Shown here: positions 25,951-37,173 of the stretch, one piece after another
How positions within the stretch are numbered: position 1 is the first letter of the stretch
How the letters are laid out: every line of letters starts with the position of its first letter
Assembly (NCBI GenBank): GCA_020832545.1
Contig: JAFIEK010000018.1
Span: 1 to 64,000 of the forward strand
Length of the DNA stretch: 64,000 nt
Source of the DNA: Pararhodobacter sp.
Lineage (GTDB): Bacteria > Pseudomonadota > Alphaproteobacteria > Rhodobacterales > Rhodobacteraceae
Direction: 5' to 3'
Notes under the pieces: model-generated
What the model was told of the DNA's origin: nothing
The model's input: the letters and a program-made list of their open reading frames with translations, nothing else
Database searches by the model: none
Made by a program: the position numbers and the translations under genes

Positions 25951-26160
25951 TCGATGACGTCCTCGGGCAAGGGGCTGGGCCGTTAGGGGCGGGCCGAAAC
26001 CTAGCCTGTGCACAGGCGGGCTTCAAGGCTGCGTTGTCGCCTTGTTTTCATCGTTTGGCGGCCCCTGCGTGTCCGCATGGCACCGGATGCCGGTTTGTGG
26101 CGATTATCCTCGTGACAATTCCAGAGGCTTGCAGTAAATCGGCCTCGCGAGGGAGCCCGT

Positions 26161-26649
26161 ATGACAGCTGTGAAGCAACCCATTGATTCAGATGCAGTCA
26201 GCCCCGGGCAAACAGGGGAAGTGCAGATGAAGCCAGAAGTATTTCTACCAGATGATTACCGACCCGCCGAAGACGAGCCGTTTATGAACAAACGCCAGCT
26301 CGAGTATTTCCGGCGCAAGCTGATGGCGTGGAAAGAAGAGATCCTGAACGGAAGCAAGGAAACTCTGGCCGGGCTGGCCAGCGGCACGCGCAATCTGCCC
26401 GATATCGCCGATCGCGCGTCCGAAGAGACTGATCGTGCGCTTGAGTTGCGCACCCGCGATCGCCAGCGCAAACTGGTCTCCAAGATCGATGCGGCGCTGC
26501 GGCGGATCGATAATGGCGAGTTCGGCTATTGCGAGGTGACGGGTGAGCCGATCTCGCTCAGGCGCCTTGATGCCCGCCCGATCGCCACGATGACGCTGGA
26601 ATCGCAGGAACGTCATGAGCGCAGCGAACGCGTGCACCGCGACGACTGA
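26161..26649 (+). CDS. dksA: DksA-type RNA polymerase-binding regulator lacking the zinc cysteines
   Basis: DksA/TraR-family secondary-channel regulator of RNA polymerase that works with ppGpp, 162 residues. The coiled-coil tip motif D81-I-A-D84-R-A86 (DxxDxA) is intact. The globular part has FGYCEVTGEP and IATMTLESQE, so of the four zinc cysteines of E. coli DksA only C124 remains; the others are T127, T145 and S148. Zinc-independent DksA proteins of this kind occur in alphaproteobacteria, including one studied in Rhodobacter sphaeroides. The ATG at 26161 follows GAGGGAG; an ATG at 26227 is possible. A strong terminator follows. Confidence 0.92.
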   Translation: MTAVKQPIDSDAVSPGQTGEVQMKPEVFLPDDYRPAEDEPFMNKRQLEYFRRKLMAWKEEILNGSKETLAGLASGTRNLPDIADRASEETDRALELRTRDRQRKLVSKIDAALRRIDNGEFGYCEVTGEPISLRRLDARPIATMTLESQERHERSERVHRDD

Positions 26650-26684
26650 CGCCGGCATCCTTTGGCCAAACCCCTGGCCACGGG

Positions 26685-26712
26685 CCGCCCCGCGCGCGGG
26701 GCGGTCTTTTTC
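26685..26712 (+). terminator. Rho-independent terminator of dksA
   Basis: A perfectly self-complementary GC-rich stretch (CCGCCCCGCG at 26685-26694, CGCGGGGCGG at 26695-26704) is followed by TCTTTTTC. It lies 36 bp after the dksA stop. It also overlaps the leader of the next gene, which argues against that gene starting at the upstream TTG (26662). Confidence 0.85.
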
Positions 26713-27915
26713 ATGAAACCCTCGCAACCCGCTCGTATGTCGCAGTCTGCCCACCCCTCGAACGTCTCAGGCGAAGCGCTGATTGTCGGTGCCGGAGTGG
26801 CGGGGCTGGCGGCGGGAATCGCCCTGCGCCAGAACGGGACAGGGGTGCGGGTGCTCGAACAGGCACCAGCGATTCGCGAGGTTGGGGCGGGGCTGCAGAT
26901 CAGTCCCAACGGCACCCGCGTCCTGCGCGCACTGGGGCTGGAGCCCGCCGACTTCGGCACCCTGACCCAGGCGGTCGAGCTGCGCGATGCGCGTGGGCGA
27001 CTGGTGACGCGGCTGAACCCGCCTGTCGCGCCCGGGTTCTTTCTGGTTCACCGGGCCGATCTGGTTGATGCGCTGGCCGGGCGTTTGTATGCGGCGGGCG
27101 GTGTGATCGAGACGGGGGTGCAGGTCACGGATGTCGCGCTTGCCGGCGTTGAATTGACAACCTCTGGCGGTGCACCGCGCACCGCCGCGCTGGTGATCGG
27201 CGCCGATGGATTGCATTCGCAACTGCGCACCGCGCTCAACGGCTTTGCCGCCCCTTTTTTCACCGGCCAGGTGGCGTGGCGGGCCACAATCCCCGGTGAT
27301 TCCGGCCCGCCCGTGGCGCAGGTGTTCATGGGGCCGGGGCGGCATCTGGTCAGCTATCCGTTGCGTGGCGGGCAGTTGCGCAACATTGTCGCCATCGAGG
27401 AACGCAGGCAATGGGCCGCCGAAGGCTGGCATCACCGCGATGACCCGGCCGCCCTGCGCGCGGCCTTCGCCGGTTTCGGCGGACCTGTGCGCGACTGGCT
27501 GGAGGCGGTGCAGGAGCCTTACCTCTGGGGACTTTTCCGCCACCCCGTCGCCGCATGCTGGCAGGACGGGCGAGGCAGGGTGGCGATCCTGGGCGATGCA
27601 GCGCATCCCACGCTGCCCTTCATGGCACAGGGGGCGAATCTGGCGCTGGAAGATGCCTGGGTTTTGGCAAAATGCCTCGAATCCAGCCCGTCAGACGCTG
27701 CCACGGCCTTCATACGCTACCAGAAGTTCCGCGCCCCCCGCGCCCGCGCTGTGGTCGCGGCCGCGAATGGCAATGCGCGCGCATACCATTTGCGCGCACC
27801 CCTTGCGCCCCTCGCGCATACTCTCTTGCGTCTGGGCGACCGGCTGTCTCCAGGCCTGGCCTTCAAACGTTACGCCTGGATCCATGACCATGACGTGACG
27901 GCGCGTCTTCCATAG
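26713..27915 (+). CDS. FAD-dependent monooxygenase (salicylate/3-hydroxybenzoate hydroxylase-like)
   Basis: Single-component flavoprotein aromatic hydroxylase family member, about 400 residues. The Rossmann motif ALIVGAGVAGLAAGIAL is near residues 22-38. A second FAD motif, ILGDAAHPTLPFMAQGANLALEDA, lies near 296-319. The frame opens at a TTG (26662) before the dksA terminator, so the ATG at 26713 or 26737 is preferred; neither has a clear ribosome-binding site. It stands alone between dksA and tgt. It could hydroxylate an aromatic acid or, like UbiH-type relatives, another ring compound. Confidence 0.85.
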   Translation: MKPSQPARMSQSAHPSNVSGEALIVGAGVAGLAAGIALRQNGTGVRVLEQAPAIREVGAGLQISPNGTRVLRALGLEPADFGTLTQAVELRDARGRLVTRLNPPVAPGFFLVHRADLVDALAGRLYAAGGVIETGVQVTDVALAGVELTTSGGAPRTAALVIGADGLHSQLRTALNGFAAPFFTGQVAWRATIPGDSGPPVAQVFMGPGRHLVSYPLRGGQLRNIVAIEERRQWAAEGWHHRDDPAALRAAFAGFGGPVRDWLEAVQEPYLWGLFRHPVAACWQDGRGRVAILGDAAHPTLPFMAQGANLALEDAWVLAKCLESSPSDAATAFIRYQKFRAPRARAVVAAANGNARAYHLRAPLAPLAHTLLRLGDRLSPGLAFKRYAWIHDHDVTARLP

Positions 27916-27921
27916 CCATTC

Positions 27922-27996
27922 CATTTTCTGTCTGAAAATATCCTCCGGCGGAGCGTGCGCAGCGCGCGTGGGGGCAGAAAGCCCCCGTCCCCGACC
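27922..27996. repeat. Dispersed gene-end module, copy 1
   Basis: Lies between the convergent monooxygenase and tgt genes. Read on the - strand from the tgt stop it has a hairpin (GGGGGC at 27970-27975, GCCCCC at 27981-27986) and then GGATATTTTCAGAC. The same pattern recurs at 33358, 45539, 51548 and 63368. Confidence 0.65.
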
Positions 27997-27999
27997 CTC

Positions 28000-29139
<1,140 letters not shown>

Positions 29140-29253
29140 TCATCTCTGGCCCTCCATGCGGCATTGTACGCAAAAAGCCAAGCCGTGCCCCACTGGACGC
29201 AGCGCTACAAATTCTTATATAAATGGTCGACAAAAGCGCCACGTGAGCCAGAC

Positions 29254-29610
29254 ATGAACACAGAGTTGCCCGAGGGTGCCCCCCTCATCCGCCCTTCGAC
29301 CACTGAGCACCCGCTTTACGAGAGCGTCGTGGAGGCTTGCAAGAGCGTGTATGACCCGGAAATCCCGGTCAATATCTATGATCTGGGCCTGATTTACACG
29401 ATCGACATCACGCCCGAGAACGAGGTTGGTGTCATCATGACCCTGACCGCGCCGGGTTGTCCCGTCGCTGGCGAAATGCCGGGTTGGGTCGCTGATGCGG
29501 TCAACGCCCTCGAGGGGGTGAAGCAGGTCGATGTAGAAATGACGTTCGAGCCCCAGTGGGGCATGGACATGATGTCAGATGAAGCGCGGCTGGAGCTGGG
29601 GTTCATCTGA
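29254..29610 (+). CDS. sufT: SufT-type iron-sulfur cluster assembly protein (MIP18/DUF59)
   Basis: A 118-residue MIP18 (DUF59) family protein that helps maturation of Fe-S proteins. The motifs DPEIPVNIYDLGLIY (about 32-46) and TLTAPGCPVAGEMPGWV (about 63-79) are characteristic, including the conserved Cys. The start is ATG 29254; the open frame upstream overlaps tgt and is not used. It is followed 35 bp later by sufA. An AT-rich TTATATAA about 40 bp before the start may be part of the promoter. The sufBCDS core genes are not in the window. Confidence 0.9.
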   Translation: MNTELPEGAPLIRPSTTEHPLYESVVEACKSVYDPEIPVNIYDLGLIYTIDITPENEVGVIMTLTAPGCPVAGEMPGWVADAVNALEGVKQVDVEMTFEPQWGMDMMSDEARLELGFI

Positions 29611-29645
29611 GCGCCGCCTGAAACCGACCCAAGCAAGGAAAACTC

Positions 29646-30047
29646 ATGTTCGCCATTCCCGGCAAATCACCCGTCACCCTGACCCCCGCGGCCGAGCGTC
29701 ATATCGCGCGGCTGATGGAGAAACAGGGCAAGAAGGGTCTGCGCATCGGCGTCAAGAAGGGCGGATGCGCGGGTATGGAATACACGATGGAGTTTGCTGA
29801 TGCAGTCGACGCGCATGAAGAGGTGGTGGAACAGGGTGCGGCGCGGGTGATCATTGCACCAATGGCGCAGATGTTTCTGTTCGGCACTGAGATCGACTAT
29901 CAGACCGGTTTGCTGGAAAGCGGCTTCCAGTTTCGCAATCCCAATGTCTCCGAGGCCTGTGGTTGCGGCGAATCCATCAAGTTCGACGATGTCGAAACCC
30001 TGACCGAGCGTATGAACGCCGCCGGTTCGGCACGCGCAGCGGAATGA
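29646..30047 (+). CDS. sufA: A-type Fe-S carrier (SufA/IscA family)
   Basis: A-type iron-sulfur scaffold/carrier, 133 residues, HesB fold. The three ligand cysteines are in KKGGCAGMEY (near 40) and ACGCGESI (near 112-114). It follows sufT as a two-gene unit. A second A-type protein, ErpA, is encoded at 61688-62014 in this window. SufA versus IscA cannot be decided from sequence alone, but the sufT neighbour points to the SUF pathway. Confidence 0.92.
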   Translation: MFAIPGKSPVTLTPAAERHIARLMEKQGKKGLRIGVKKGGCAGMEYTMEFADAVDAHEEVVEQGAARVIIAPMAQMFLFGTEIDYQTGLLESGFQFRNPNVSEACGCGESIKFDDVETLTERMNAAGSARAAE

Positions 30048-30116
30048 GCATCGGGGTTTGATCCCGGCGCGCGGCTTCGCTATCACCTAGGGGTCGCCAG
30101 AGGGAGGCCCAGACGC

Positions 30117-30851
30117 ATGCCGCAACGCCGCAAGATCGCCGCCGGAAACTGGAAGATGCATGGCCTTGGGGCCAGCCTGGACGAGGCGCGCGCGCTGTGC
30201 GCAGCATTTCCGAAGCCCGGCGTTGATATTCTGCTCTGTCCGCCTGCCACGCTTCTCTCGCGCATGCGGGATGCTCTGGACGGGGGAGCTATCGCGCTGG
30301 GCGGTCAGGATTGCCATGCCTCTGAGAGCGGCGCGCATACCGGTGATGTTTCAGCCCTGATGCTGGCTGACGCCGGGGCGAGCCATGTGATTCTGGGCCA
30401 TTCAGAACGCCGCGCCGATCATGGCGAGACCAGTGCGCAGGTTGCAGCCAAGGCGCAGGCGGCGCGCGCGGCGGGGCTGGTGGCTGTGATCTGCGTTGGC
30501 GAAACGCTGCAAGAACATGATGCGGGGCGCACACTTGATGTTGTCACCGCGCAACTGGCCCATTCGCTGCCCGCAGGCGCCAATGCCACCAACACGATCA
30601 TCGCCTATGAACCCGTCTGGGCCATCGGCACCGGGCGCACGCCCACGCCGGAGCAGATCAGCGAAGTGCACACTGTTTTGCGCGCCCGCCTGCCTGATCC
30701 CGGCATCCGCTTGCTCTACGGTGGTTCTGTGAATGCCGCCAATGCCGCGTCGATCTTCGCCATTTCCGATGTGGATGGGGCGCTGGTGGGGGGGGCCTCA
30801 TTGAAAGCGCAGGATTTTGGCGCGATTGTCCGGGCGCTGGAGGACAGCTGA
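30117..30851 (+). CDS. tpiA: Triosephosphate isomerase
   Basis: Interconverts dihydroxyacetone phosphate and glyceraldehyde 3-phosphate, 244 residues. The active-site lysine is in GNWKMHG (near 13), the histidine in GHSERR (near 94), the glutamate in [11 protein letters not shown] (near 162), and the phosphate loop YGGSV near 200. The ATG at 30117 follows GGGAGG. It converges with the XRE-cupin gene, 7 bp apart. Confidence 0.96.
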   Translation: MPQRRKIAAGNWKMHGLGASLDEARALCAAFPKPGVDILLCPPATLLSRMRDALDGGAIALGGQDCHASESGAHTGDVSALMLADAGASHVILGHSERRADHGETSAQVAAKAQAARAAGLVAVICVGETLQEHDAGRTLDVVTAQLAHSLPAGANATNTIIAYEPVWAIGTGRTPTPEQISEVHTVLRARLPDPGIRLLYGGSVNAANAASIFAISDVDGALVGGASLKAQDFGAIVRALEDS

Positions 30852-30858
30852 AACCGGT

Positions 30859-31419
30859 TCAACTGCCCTGAACGATGAGCAGCGCCCGCGCCGCGTCGCC
30901 CTCTGCCGCGATGCGGTGGGCACGGTCTGCGGCATAGCGCGCCGTGTCGCCGGGGGCCAGTGTGTCGGTGTCAGTGCCCGAGATCACCACCAGCCGCCCC
31001 TCGATCACCGTCAGATGCTCGCGGCAACCGGGGCTGTGGGCCGCACTGTCAAGCACGCCGCCCGGTGCGAAGATCAACTCATAAACTTCATGGCTGCCAA
31101 CACTTTCAGGCGGCGAGAGGATGCGTATCCGGACCCCTTCGCCCCGCGCGGCGATGACCGGTGCGGCATCGGCGCGCACCACATCGATCCCGCCCGCGCC
31201 GCGCCCGGCCAGAAGTCCGGCAAAATCAACCTGAAGCGCCTGTGTCAAGTTCCACAGCGTCGCCACCGTCGGGCTTGATTCGCCGCGCTCGATCTGACTG
31301 ACCATCGACCGGCTGACCCCTGACAGGCGTGCCACCGCCTCCAGGCTCAGACCGCGACCCTTGCGCGCGGTGCGCAGGGCTTCTGCCAGGTGTTCGACGA
31401 TCCGGGGGCGCGTGTTCAT
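30859..31419 (-). CDS. XRE-family regulator with C-terminal cupin
   Basis: Transcriptional regulator of about 186 residues with an N-terminal XRE helix-turn-helix (about 15-65; [20 protein letters not shown]) and a C-terminal cupin (about 105-180; [11 protein letters not shown] and LAPGDTARY). Such XRE-cupin proteins often control amine, amino-acid or polyamine catabolism or antibiotic resistance. The start is ATG 31419; an upstream extension overlaps the lepA leader. It is divergent from lepA with about 90 bp between. Target unknown. Confidence 0.9.
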   Translation of the reverse strand: MNTRPRIVEHLAEALRTARKGRGLSLEAVARLSGVSRSMVSQIERGESSPTVATLWNLTQALQVDFAGLLAGRGAGGIDVVRADAAPVIAARGEGVRIRILSPPESVGSHEVYELIFAPGGVLDSAAHSPGCREHLTVIEGRLVVISGTDTDTLAPGDTARYAADRAHRIAAEGDAARALLIVQGS

Positions 31420-31507
31420 GCTGACTTGTCGCCCGTGCGCGCGCCCTGCGTCAAGTCGTGTGCGCATTCCCATTGACCGGCCCGCAATTCCTGCTCATAT
31501 GCCGCCC

Positions 31508-33307
31508 ATGACCGATCTCGCAAAAATCCGCAACTTTTCCATCGTGGCGCATATCGACCACGGCAAATCCACGTTGGCCGACCGGCTGATCCAGCTTACG
31601 GGGACTGTCGCCGAACGCGACATGAAGGCCCAGATGCTCGACAGCATGGATATCGAGCGCGAGCGGGGGATTACGATCAAGGCCAATACCGTGCGGATCG
31701 AGTATCCCGCAAAGGATGGCCATACCTATATCCTCAACCTGATCGACACGCCCGGCCATGTCGATTTCGCCTATGAAGTGTCGCGGTCAATGCGCGCGGT
31801 CGAAGGCTCGCTCCTGGTCGTCGATGCCAGCCAGGGGGTTGAGGCGCAGACACTGGCCAATGTCTATCAGGCGCTTGATGCCAACCATGAGATTGTGCCG
31901 GTCTTGAACAAGATCGATCTGCCCGCTGCCGAGCCCGATCAGGTGCGCGCCCAGATCGAGGATGTGATCGGGCTGGATGCCTCGGACGCCGTGCTGATCT
32001 CGGCCAAATCCGGCCTCGGTATCCCCGAAGTGCTGGAGGCCATCGTCACCCGTCTGCCCGCGCCGAAGGGCGAGCGCAACGCGCCCCTGAAGGCGATGCT
32101 GGTCGACAGCTGGTATGACGCCTATCTGGGCGTGGTGGTGATGATCCGCGTCATGGACGGGGTCATAAGAAAGGGCGAACGCATCAAGATGATGCAGACC
32201 GGCGCGGTCTATGGCATCGATACGTTGGCGGTGCTCAAGCCCAAGATGGTCGCGATCCCCGAGCTGGGACCGGGCGAGATTGGCGTGTTTACCGCGTCGA
32301 TCAAGCAGGTCCGCGACACCCGCGTGGGCGACACGATCACCCATGAAAAAAAGGGCTGCACAACGGCACTGCCCGGTTTCAAACCAGCGCAGCCGGTGGT
32401 GTTTTGTGGCCTGTTCCCGGTCGATGCCAATGATTTCGAAGCGCTGCGCGAGGCGATTGAGAAACTGGCCCTGAATGATGCCTCCTTCAGCTATGAAATG
32501 GAAACCTCGGCCGCGCTTGGCTTCGGGTTCCGTTGCGGGTTTCTGGGGCTCTTGCATCTGGAGGTCGTCCGCGACCGGCTGGAGCGCGAGTATGACCTGG
32601 ACCTGATCACTACCGCCCCCTCGGTGGTGTACCGGATCCATATGCGCGACGGCTCCGTTCAGGAACTGCACAACCCCGCCGACATGCCCGACCTGACGCA
32701 TGTCGACCATATCGAAGAGCCCCGGATCAAGGCGACGATCATGGTGCCCGATGAGTATCTGGGCGATGTGCTGAAACTGTGTCAGGACCGTCGTGGTATC
32801 CAGCTGGAACTGACCTATGCCGGTAGCCGCGCGATGGTGGTATATGACCTCCCCCTCAATGAAGTTGTGTTCGACTTCTATGATCGCCTGAAATCGGTAA
32901 CAAAGGGTTACGCCAGCTTCGACTATCAGATCACCGACTACCGCGAGGATACGCTGGTCAAGATGTCGCTTCTGGTCAACGATGAGCCGGTCGATGCGCT
33001 GGCGATGATGGTTCACCGCGACCGCGCCGAAATGCGCGGGCGGGCGATGTGCGAAAAGCTCAAGGATCTGATCCCGCGGCACATGTTCAAGATCCCCATT
33101 CAGGCGGCCATCGGCGGCCGGGTGATCGCCCGCGAAACCATCGCAGCGCTGCGCAAGGACGTAACGGCGAAATGCTATGGCGGCGATGTATCAAGGAAGA
33201 AGAAACTTCTGGACAAGCAAAAGGCCGGGAAGAAGAAGATGCGCCAGTTCGGCAAGGTGGAAATCCCGCAACAGGCCTTCATCTCGGCCCTGAAGATGGA
33301 TAACTGA
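31508..33307 (+). CDS. lepA: Elongation factor 4 (LepA)
   Basis: Ribosome-associated translational GTPase, 599 residues, the standard length. G1 is AHIDHGKST near residue 14, G2 RGITIKA, G3 DTPGHVDF near 79, and G4 NKID near 133. Domains II, III and V and the LepA-specific C-terminal domain (about 490-599, ending in [16 protein letters not shown]) are all present. ATG 31508 is chosen; ATG 31499 would add three residues. The longer open frame from 31361 overlaps the divergent regulator and is not used. Confidence 0.96.
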   Translation: MTDLAKIRNFSIVAHIDHGKSTLADRLIQLTGTVAERDMKAQMLDSMDIERERGITIKANTVRIEYPAKDGHTYILNLIDTPGHVDFAYEVSRSMRAVEGSLLVVDASQGVEAQTLANVYQALDANHEIVPVLNKIDLPAAEPDQVRAQIEDVIGLDASDAVLISAKSGLGIPEVLEAIVTRLPAPKGERNAPLKAMLVDSWYDAYLGVVVMIRVMDGVIRKGERIKMMQTGAVYGIDTLAVLKPKMVAIPELGPGEIGVFTASIKQVRDTRVGDTITHEKKGCTTALPGFKPAQPVVFCGLFPVDANDFEALREAIEKLALNDASFSYEMETSAALGFGFRCGFLGLLHLEVVRDRLEREYDLDLITTAPSVVYRIHMRDGSVQELHNPADMPDLTHVDHIEEPRIKATIMVPDEYLGDVLKLCQDRRGIQLELTYAGSRAMVVYDLPLNEVVFDFYDRLKSVTKGYASFDYQITDYREDTLVKMSLLVNDEPVDALAMMVHRDRAEMRGRAMCEKLKDLIPRHMFKIPIQAAIGGRVIARETIAALRKDVTAKCYGGDVSRKKKLLDKQKAGKKKMRQFGKVEIPQQAFISALKMDN

Positions 33308-33357
33308 TCAGCCACTTCACCGCGCCCGCCCGGTTGACGGGCTGAGCGGTCCCCGGC

Positions 33358-33420
33358 TTCATCTGCTCAAAAATATCCCGGGGGGCCACCCGGAACGGGC
33401 GGCGGGGGCAGCGCCCCCTG
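33358..33420. repeat. Dispersed gene-end module, copy 2
   Basis: Between convergent lepA and tdh. Read from the tdh stop on the - strand there is a hairpin (GGGGGC at 33404-33409, GCCCCC at 33413-33418) followed by GGGATATTTTTGAGCAGATG. The end of the copy lies 3 bp from the tdh stop. The AT-rich tail may serve as a terminator U-run for tdh. Confidence 0.7.
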
Positions 33421-33423
33421 TCT

Positions 33424-34458
33424 TCATCCCCAGTCCAGCACGATCTTGCCGCTGGCACCCGCCCGCATGATTTCGAATCCCTGCTCAAAATCCGCGGCTG
33501 GCAGACGGTGCGTGATCACCTTGCGCACATCCAGACCGTTTTCCAGCATGGCGATCATCTTGTACCAGGTCTCGAATATCTCACGCCCGTAAACGCCCTT
33601 GATGGTGAGTGCCTTGAACACGATGCGCGACCAGTCAACCGGCGATTTTCCCGGCGGGATGCCCAGAAGTGCGATGCGCCCGCCCATCACCATCGCCTCG
33701 ACCATCTGATCGAGCGCAGCCTGGCTGCCCGACATCTCAAGCCCCACGTCAAACCCTTGCACCATTTTCAGCCGCGGCATTACGGCGCGCAGATCTTCGC
33801 TGGCCACATTCACCGGCACCACATCGGCCACCTGTGCCGCCAGTTCCAGGCGTGCCGGGTTTACGTCGGTGATCACCACATGGCGCGCGCCCGCGTGCCG
33901 CGCCACCGCTGCCGCCATGATCCCAATCGGGCCTGCCCCGGTCACCAGCACATCCTCGCCCAGCAGATCGAACGACAGTGCGGTGTGCACGGCATTGCCC
34001 AGCGGATCAAGGATGGCACCGATTTCGTCATCAATACTGTCAGGCAGGGGGACAACGTTGAAGGCGGGTAGGCGCAGATACTCGGCAAAGGCCCCGGCCT
34101 CGTTCACGCCGATGCCCCGGGTTGTCGGGTCAAGATGAAACCGGCCAGAGCGTGACTGACGCGAGGTTTTGCCGATCAGATGCCCCTCGCCCGAACACCG
34201 CTGCCCCACCTCCAGCCCCTCAACCTGCGCGCCCATAGCCACGATCTCGCCCGCGAATTCATGGCCGGTGATCAGCCCCAGCGGCACCGTACGCTGTGCC
34301 CAATCGTCCCAGTTCCAGATATGGATATCGGTACCGCAGATGCCGGTCTCGCGGATCTTGATCAGCACATCCTCGGGGCCGATTTCCGGCACCGGGCGCT
34401 CCTCAAGCCACAATCCCGGCTCAGCCCGCGCCTTGACCAGCGCCTTCATGGTGGCCAT
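33424..34458 (-). CDS. tdh: L-threonine 3-dehydrogenase without structural zinc cysteines
   Basis: NAD-dependent oxidation of threonine to 2-amino-3-oxobutyrate, 344 residues, medium-chain alcohol dehydrogenase fold. The catalytic zinc Cys is in [15 protein letters not shown] (near 41) and GHEFAGE follows (near 67). The lobe that holds four structural-zinc cysteines in E. coli Tdh reads [19 protein letters not shown], with none. The Rossmann motif is [15 protein letters not shown] near 170. Its ATG shares one base with the kbl stop, so kbl-tdh form a coupled operon. Confidence 0.94.
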   Translation of the reverse strand: MATMKALVKARAEPGLWLEERPVPEIGPEDVLIKIRETGICGTDIHIWNWDDWAQRTVPLGLITGHEFAGEIVAMGAQVEGLEVGQRCSGEGHLIGKTSRQSRSGRFHLDPTTRGIGVNEAGAFAEYLRLPAFNVVPLPDSIDDEIGAILDPLGNAVHTALSFDLLGEDVLVTGAGPIGIMAAAVARHAGARHVVITDVNPARLELAAQVADVVPVNVASEDLRAVMPRLKMVQGFDVGLEMSGSQAALDQMVEAMVMGGRIALLGIPPGKSPVDWSRIVFKALTIKGVYGREIFETWYKMIAMLENGLDVRKVITHRLPAADFEQGFEIMRAGASGKIVLDWG

Positions 34459-35642
34459 CAGAGCACCCCGCAGTCACGCCCGGCGCGGGCGAAGGCACCG
34501 AGCGCCGTATCCAGGTCCTCGCGGGTCAGCTCTGCGTTCATCTGGGTGCGGATGCGTGCCTGACCGCGCGGCACCACCGGGAAGAAGAAGCCTGACACAT
34601 AAACCCCCAGCTCGAACAACCTGGCGGCCATGGCCTGCGCCTTGTGCGCGTCGCCCAGCATCACCGGGATGATCGGGTGTTCACCGGGCAGCAGGGTGAA
34701 CCCCGCGCTCTCCAGCCCCGCGCGCCAATGGGCGGCATTGTCAAACAGCCGCGCGCGCAGGTCATCGCCGGCCTCGACAATGTCCAGCGCCGCCAGTGCC
34801 GCACCCACCACGGCGGGCGGCAGCGCGTTGGAGAACAGATAGGGCCGCGCGCGCTGGCGCAGCAGGTCCACCACCGGTTGCGGCCCAGCGACATAGCCCC
34901 CAAGCGCGCCCCCCAGTGCCTTGCCCAATGTGCCGGTCAGGATATCGGCCTTCACGCCGAAATGCGCGGGCGTGCCACGGCCCTGCGGCCCCATGAAGCC
35001 GGTGGCGTGGCAGTCATCGACCATCACCAGCGCCTCATACCGGTCTGCCAGCGCACGAATTTCCGGCAGCTTTGCAAGATAGCCATCCATCGAGAACACG
35101 CCATCGGTGGCGATCATGATGAACCGCGCACCCTCGGCGCGGGCCTTTTGCAACTGTGCCTCCAGATCATCCATGTCGGAATTGGCGTAGCGGTAGCGGC
35201 GTGCCTTGCACAGGCGAATGCCGTCGATGATGCTGGCATGGTTCAGCGCGTCCGATATCACGGCGTCTTCCGGGCCCAGAAGGGGCTCGAACAACCCGCC
35301 GTTGGCATCGAAACAGGCCGCGAACAGGATGGCATCATCAGTGCCAAGAAACTGCGCCAGCCGTGATTCAAGAGCAAGGTGCAGGTCCTGCGTGCCGCAG
35401 ATGAACCGGACCGAGGCCATGCCAAAACCATGCCCCACCATCGCCGAGCGGGCGGCATCGATCAACGCCGGGTGATTGGCAAGCCCGAGGTAATTGTTGG
35501 CACACAGGTTAATGACCTGTTTTCCGTTGACCTGCACATGCGCCCCCTGCGGCGAGCGGATCGCGCGTTCGGCCTTTATCAGGCCGTCGGTGTTCAGGGT
35601 CGCGAGCTCTTGCTTGAGATGGTTGAGGAATGTCTCGGTCAT
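34458..35642 (-). CDS. kbl: 2-amino-3-ketobutyrate CoA ligase
   Basis: PLP enzyme that cleaves 2-amino-3-oxobutyrate with CoA to glycine and acetyl-CoA, 394 residues, the normal length. The PLP lysine is in [13 protein letters not shown] near 243, with DDCHATGF near 209. The ATG at 35642 follows GGGAGGGC. It is the first gene of the threonine-degrading kbl-tdh pair. It belongs to the alpha-oxoamine synthase family; the neighbouring tdh settles the assignment over HemA or BioF. Confidence 0.95.
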   Translation of the reverse strand: MTETFLNHLKQELATLNTDGLIKAERAIRSPQGAHVQVNGKQVINLCANNYLGLANHPALIDAARSAMVGHGFGMASVRFICGTQDLHLALESRLAQFLGTDDAILFAACFDANGGLFEPLLGPEDAVISDALNHASIIDGIRLCKARRYRYANSDMDDLEAQLQKARAEGARFIMIATDGVFSMDGYLAKLPEIRALADRYEALVMVDDCHATGFMGPQGRGTPAHFGVKADILTGTLGKALGGALGGYVAGPQPVVDLLRQRARPYLFSNALPPAVVGAALAALDIVEAGDDLRARLFDNAAHWRAGLESAGFTLLPGEHPIIPVMLGDAHKAQAMAARLFELGVYVSGFFFPVVPRGQARIRTQMNAELTREDLDTALGAFARAGRDCGVL

Positions 35643-35694
35643 GGTGCCCTCCCGCTTTCGCAGAGCATGGCTTTGCCGCGACAGTATGTCAATA

Positions 35695-37020
35695 TTATGG
35701 ATTATTTTCCGTTATAACGCCCGCCTGCATCGCACGGATGCGCAGACGGGTCAGCCGGTTCTCGCTGCGCTCCTGCACGACAAACCGGAAACCGTGGAAA
35801 TGAAAGATCTGCCCGGCCTCGGGGATCATCTGCGCTTCATGGATCACCAGCCCGGCCACGGTGTTGGCTTCCTCGTCGGGCAGTGACCAGTCCATTGCAC
35901 GGTTCACATCACGGATGGTCATGGCGCCGTCGATCTCGATGGTGCCATCATCAAGCCGGGTGATCGGATCAGGCATGTCCTCGTCATGCTCGTCCTCGAT
36001 TTCGCCGACGATTTCTTCCAGAATGTCTTCCAGCGTGATCAGGCCCAGAAGTGAGCCATATTCATCAATCACCAGCCCGAAATGGCGCCGCAGCCGCAGA
36101 AACTGGCGCATCTGCTCGTCCAGCGGGGTCGTTTCAGGCACAAAATAGGGTTCGCGCGCGACCGAGGTCAGGTCCAGCCCGGCCACGGCGCTGTAATCGC
36201 CGTCGCTTTCGGTCACCAGCCTGTGAACCTCGCGCATCAGATCGCGTGAGTGGATCACACCGATGATGTTCTCAGGCTCATCTTTCCAGGCGGGCAGGCG
36301 GGTATGGGTCGAATTGACACATTGGGCGATGATTTCGGTGATCGGTGCATCAATGCTGACGGTCTCAATCTGGCTGCGGTGGAGCATGATCTCTTCAACC
36401 GTGCGATGGCCCAGATCGAGCGCGCCCAGAAGCCGGTCGCGGTCTTCCTTCTGTACGGTTCCTTCGGAATGACCCAGCGCCAGCGCACCCGCGATCTCTT
36501 CGTGATAAGACAGAACGGCGCTGTCGGGGTCGGTCTTTACCCCGAACAGGCCAAGCATGGCGCGTACCAGAACCCGCACCGCAGACACCACGGGGGCAAA
36601 GACAATGATCACCAGCCGGATGATTCCGGCGACCTTGGAGGCGGCGGTTTCGGGGCTGGTGATGGCGTAGGTCTTGGGCAGGACCTCGGCAAAAATCAGC
36701 ACCATCAGGGTCATCACCAGCGTTGCAAGCGCCACGCCCGAATCGCCAAAGAGCCGCGTGAACAGCGCCGTCGCCAGTGCCGCAGCGAGAATGTTGACCA
36801 GATTGTTGCCCAGCAGGACCGAGCCGATCAGCTTTTCGCTGTCTTCGGTGATATGCAGCGCTGTCTCGGCCCCTTTTGATCCCTTGTCGGCCTGTGCCCG
36901 CAATTTTCCGCGCGACGAGGCGGTCAGCGCCGTCTCGCTGCCCGAGAAGAAGGCCGACAGAACCAAAAGCGCCAGAATCGCGCCGACGTTCAGCCAAAGA
37001 GAGGTATCAAGAAAATCCAT
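35695..37020 (-). CDS. CNNM/CorC-family (hemolysin-like) membrane protein
   Basis: Inner-membrane protein of the HlyC/CorC family, about 441 residues. A CNNM (DUF21) transmembrane domain with four hydrophobic segments spans about 1-185 ([17 protein letters not shown]), followed by two CBS domains (about 200-330) and a CorC_HlyC domain (about 350-435). The family is linked to magnesium or cobalt efflux; the hemolysin name is historical. ATG 37020 has GGAAG 5 nt upstream, better than the GTG at 37026. It stands alone, downstream of a terminator. Confidence 0.9.
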   Translation of the reverse strand: MDFLDTSLWLNVGAILALLVLSAFFSGSETALTASSRGKLRAQADKGSKGAETALHITEDSEKLIGSVLLGNNLVNILAAALATALFTRLFGDSGVALATLVMTLMVLIFAEVLPKTYAITSPETAASKVAGIIRLVIIVFAPVVSAVRVLVRAMLGLFGVKTDPDSAVLSYHEEIAGALALGHSEGTVQKEDRDRLLGALDLGHRTVEEIMLHRSQIETVSIDAPITEIIAQCVNSTHTRLPAWKDEPENIIGVIHSRDLMREVHRLVTESDGDYSAVAGLDLTSVAREPYFVPETTPLDEQMRQFLRLRRHFGLVIDEYGSLLGLITLEDILEEIVGEIEDEHDEDMPDPITRLDDGTIEIDGAMTIRDVNRAMDWSLPDEEANTVAGLVIHEAQMIPEAGQIFHFHGFRFVVQERSENRLTRLRIRAMQAGVITENNP

Positions 37021-37107
37021 GGTCACTTCCGAAAATGGCGGAACTTTAACTATGGCCTATGCGTTGTTTCACACAAGGACAACAGCGCGCGGTCTGTGCG
37101 ACGGCTC

Positions 37108-37140
37108 AAAGAAAAGGCCCCGGGGCCAAGGGCGCCGGGG
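37108..37140 (-). terminator. Rho-independent terminator of the DUF882 gene
   Basis: On the - strand CCCCGGCGCC (37140-37131) pairs with GGCCCCGGGG (37127-37118) with one mismatch and a 3-nt loop, followed by CCTTTTCTTT. It lies about 30 bp after the DUF882 stop and before the next - strand gene. Confidence 0.75.
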
Positions 37141-37173
37141 CAGGCTGGGATTGTCTGGAAGGTTTTGGGGTGC

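Noticed and set aside
31787-33082. 431-codon frame on the - strand opposite lepA
   Set aside because: Antisense shadow of lepA, His/Gln-rich, no domain.
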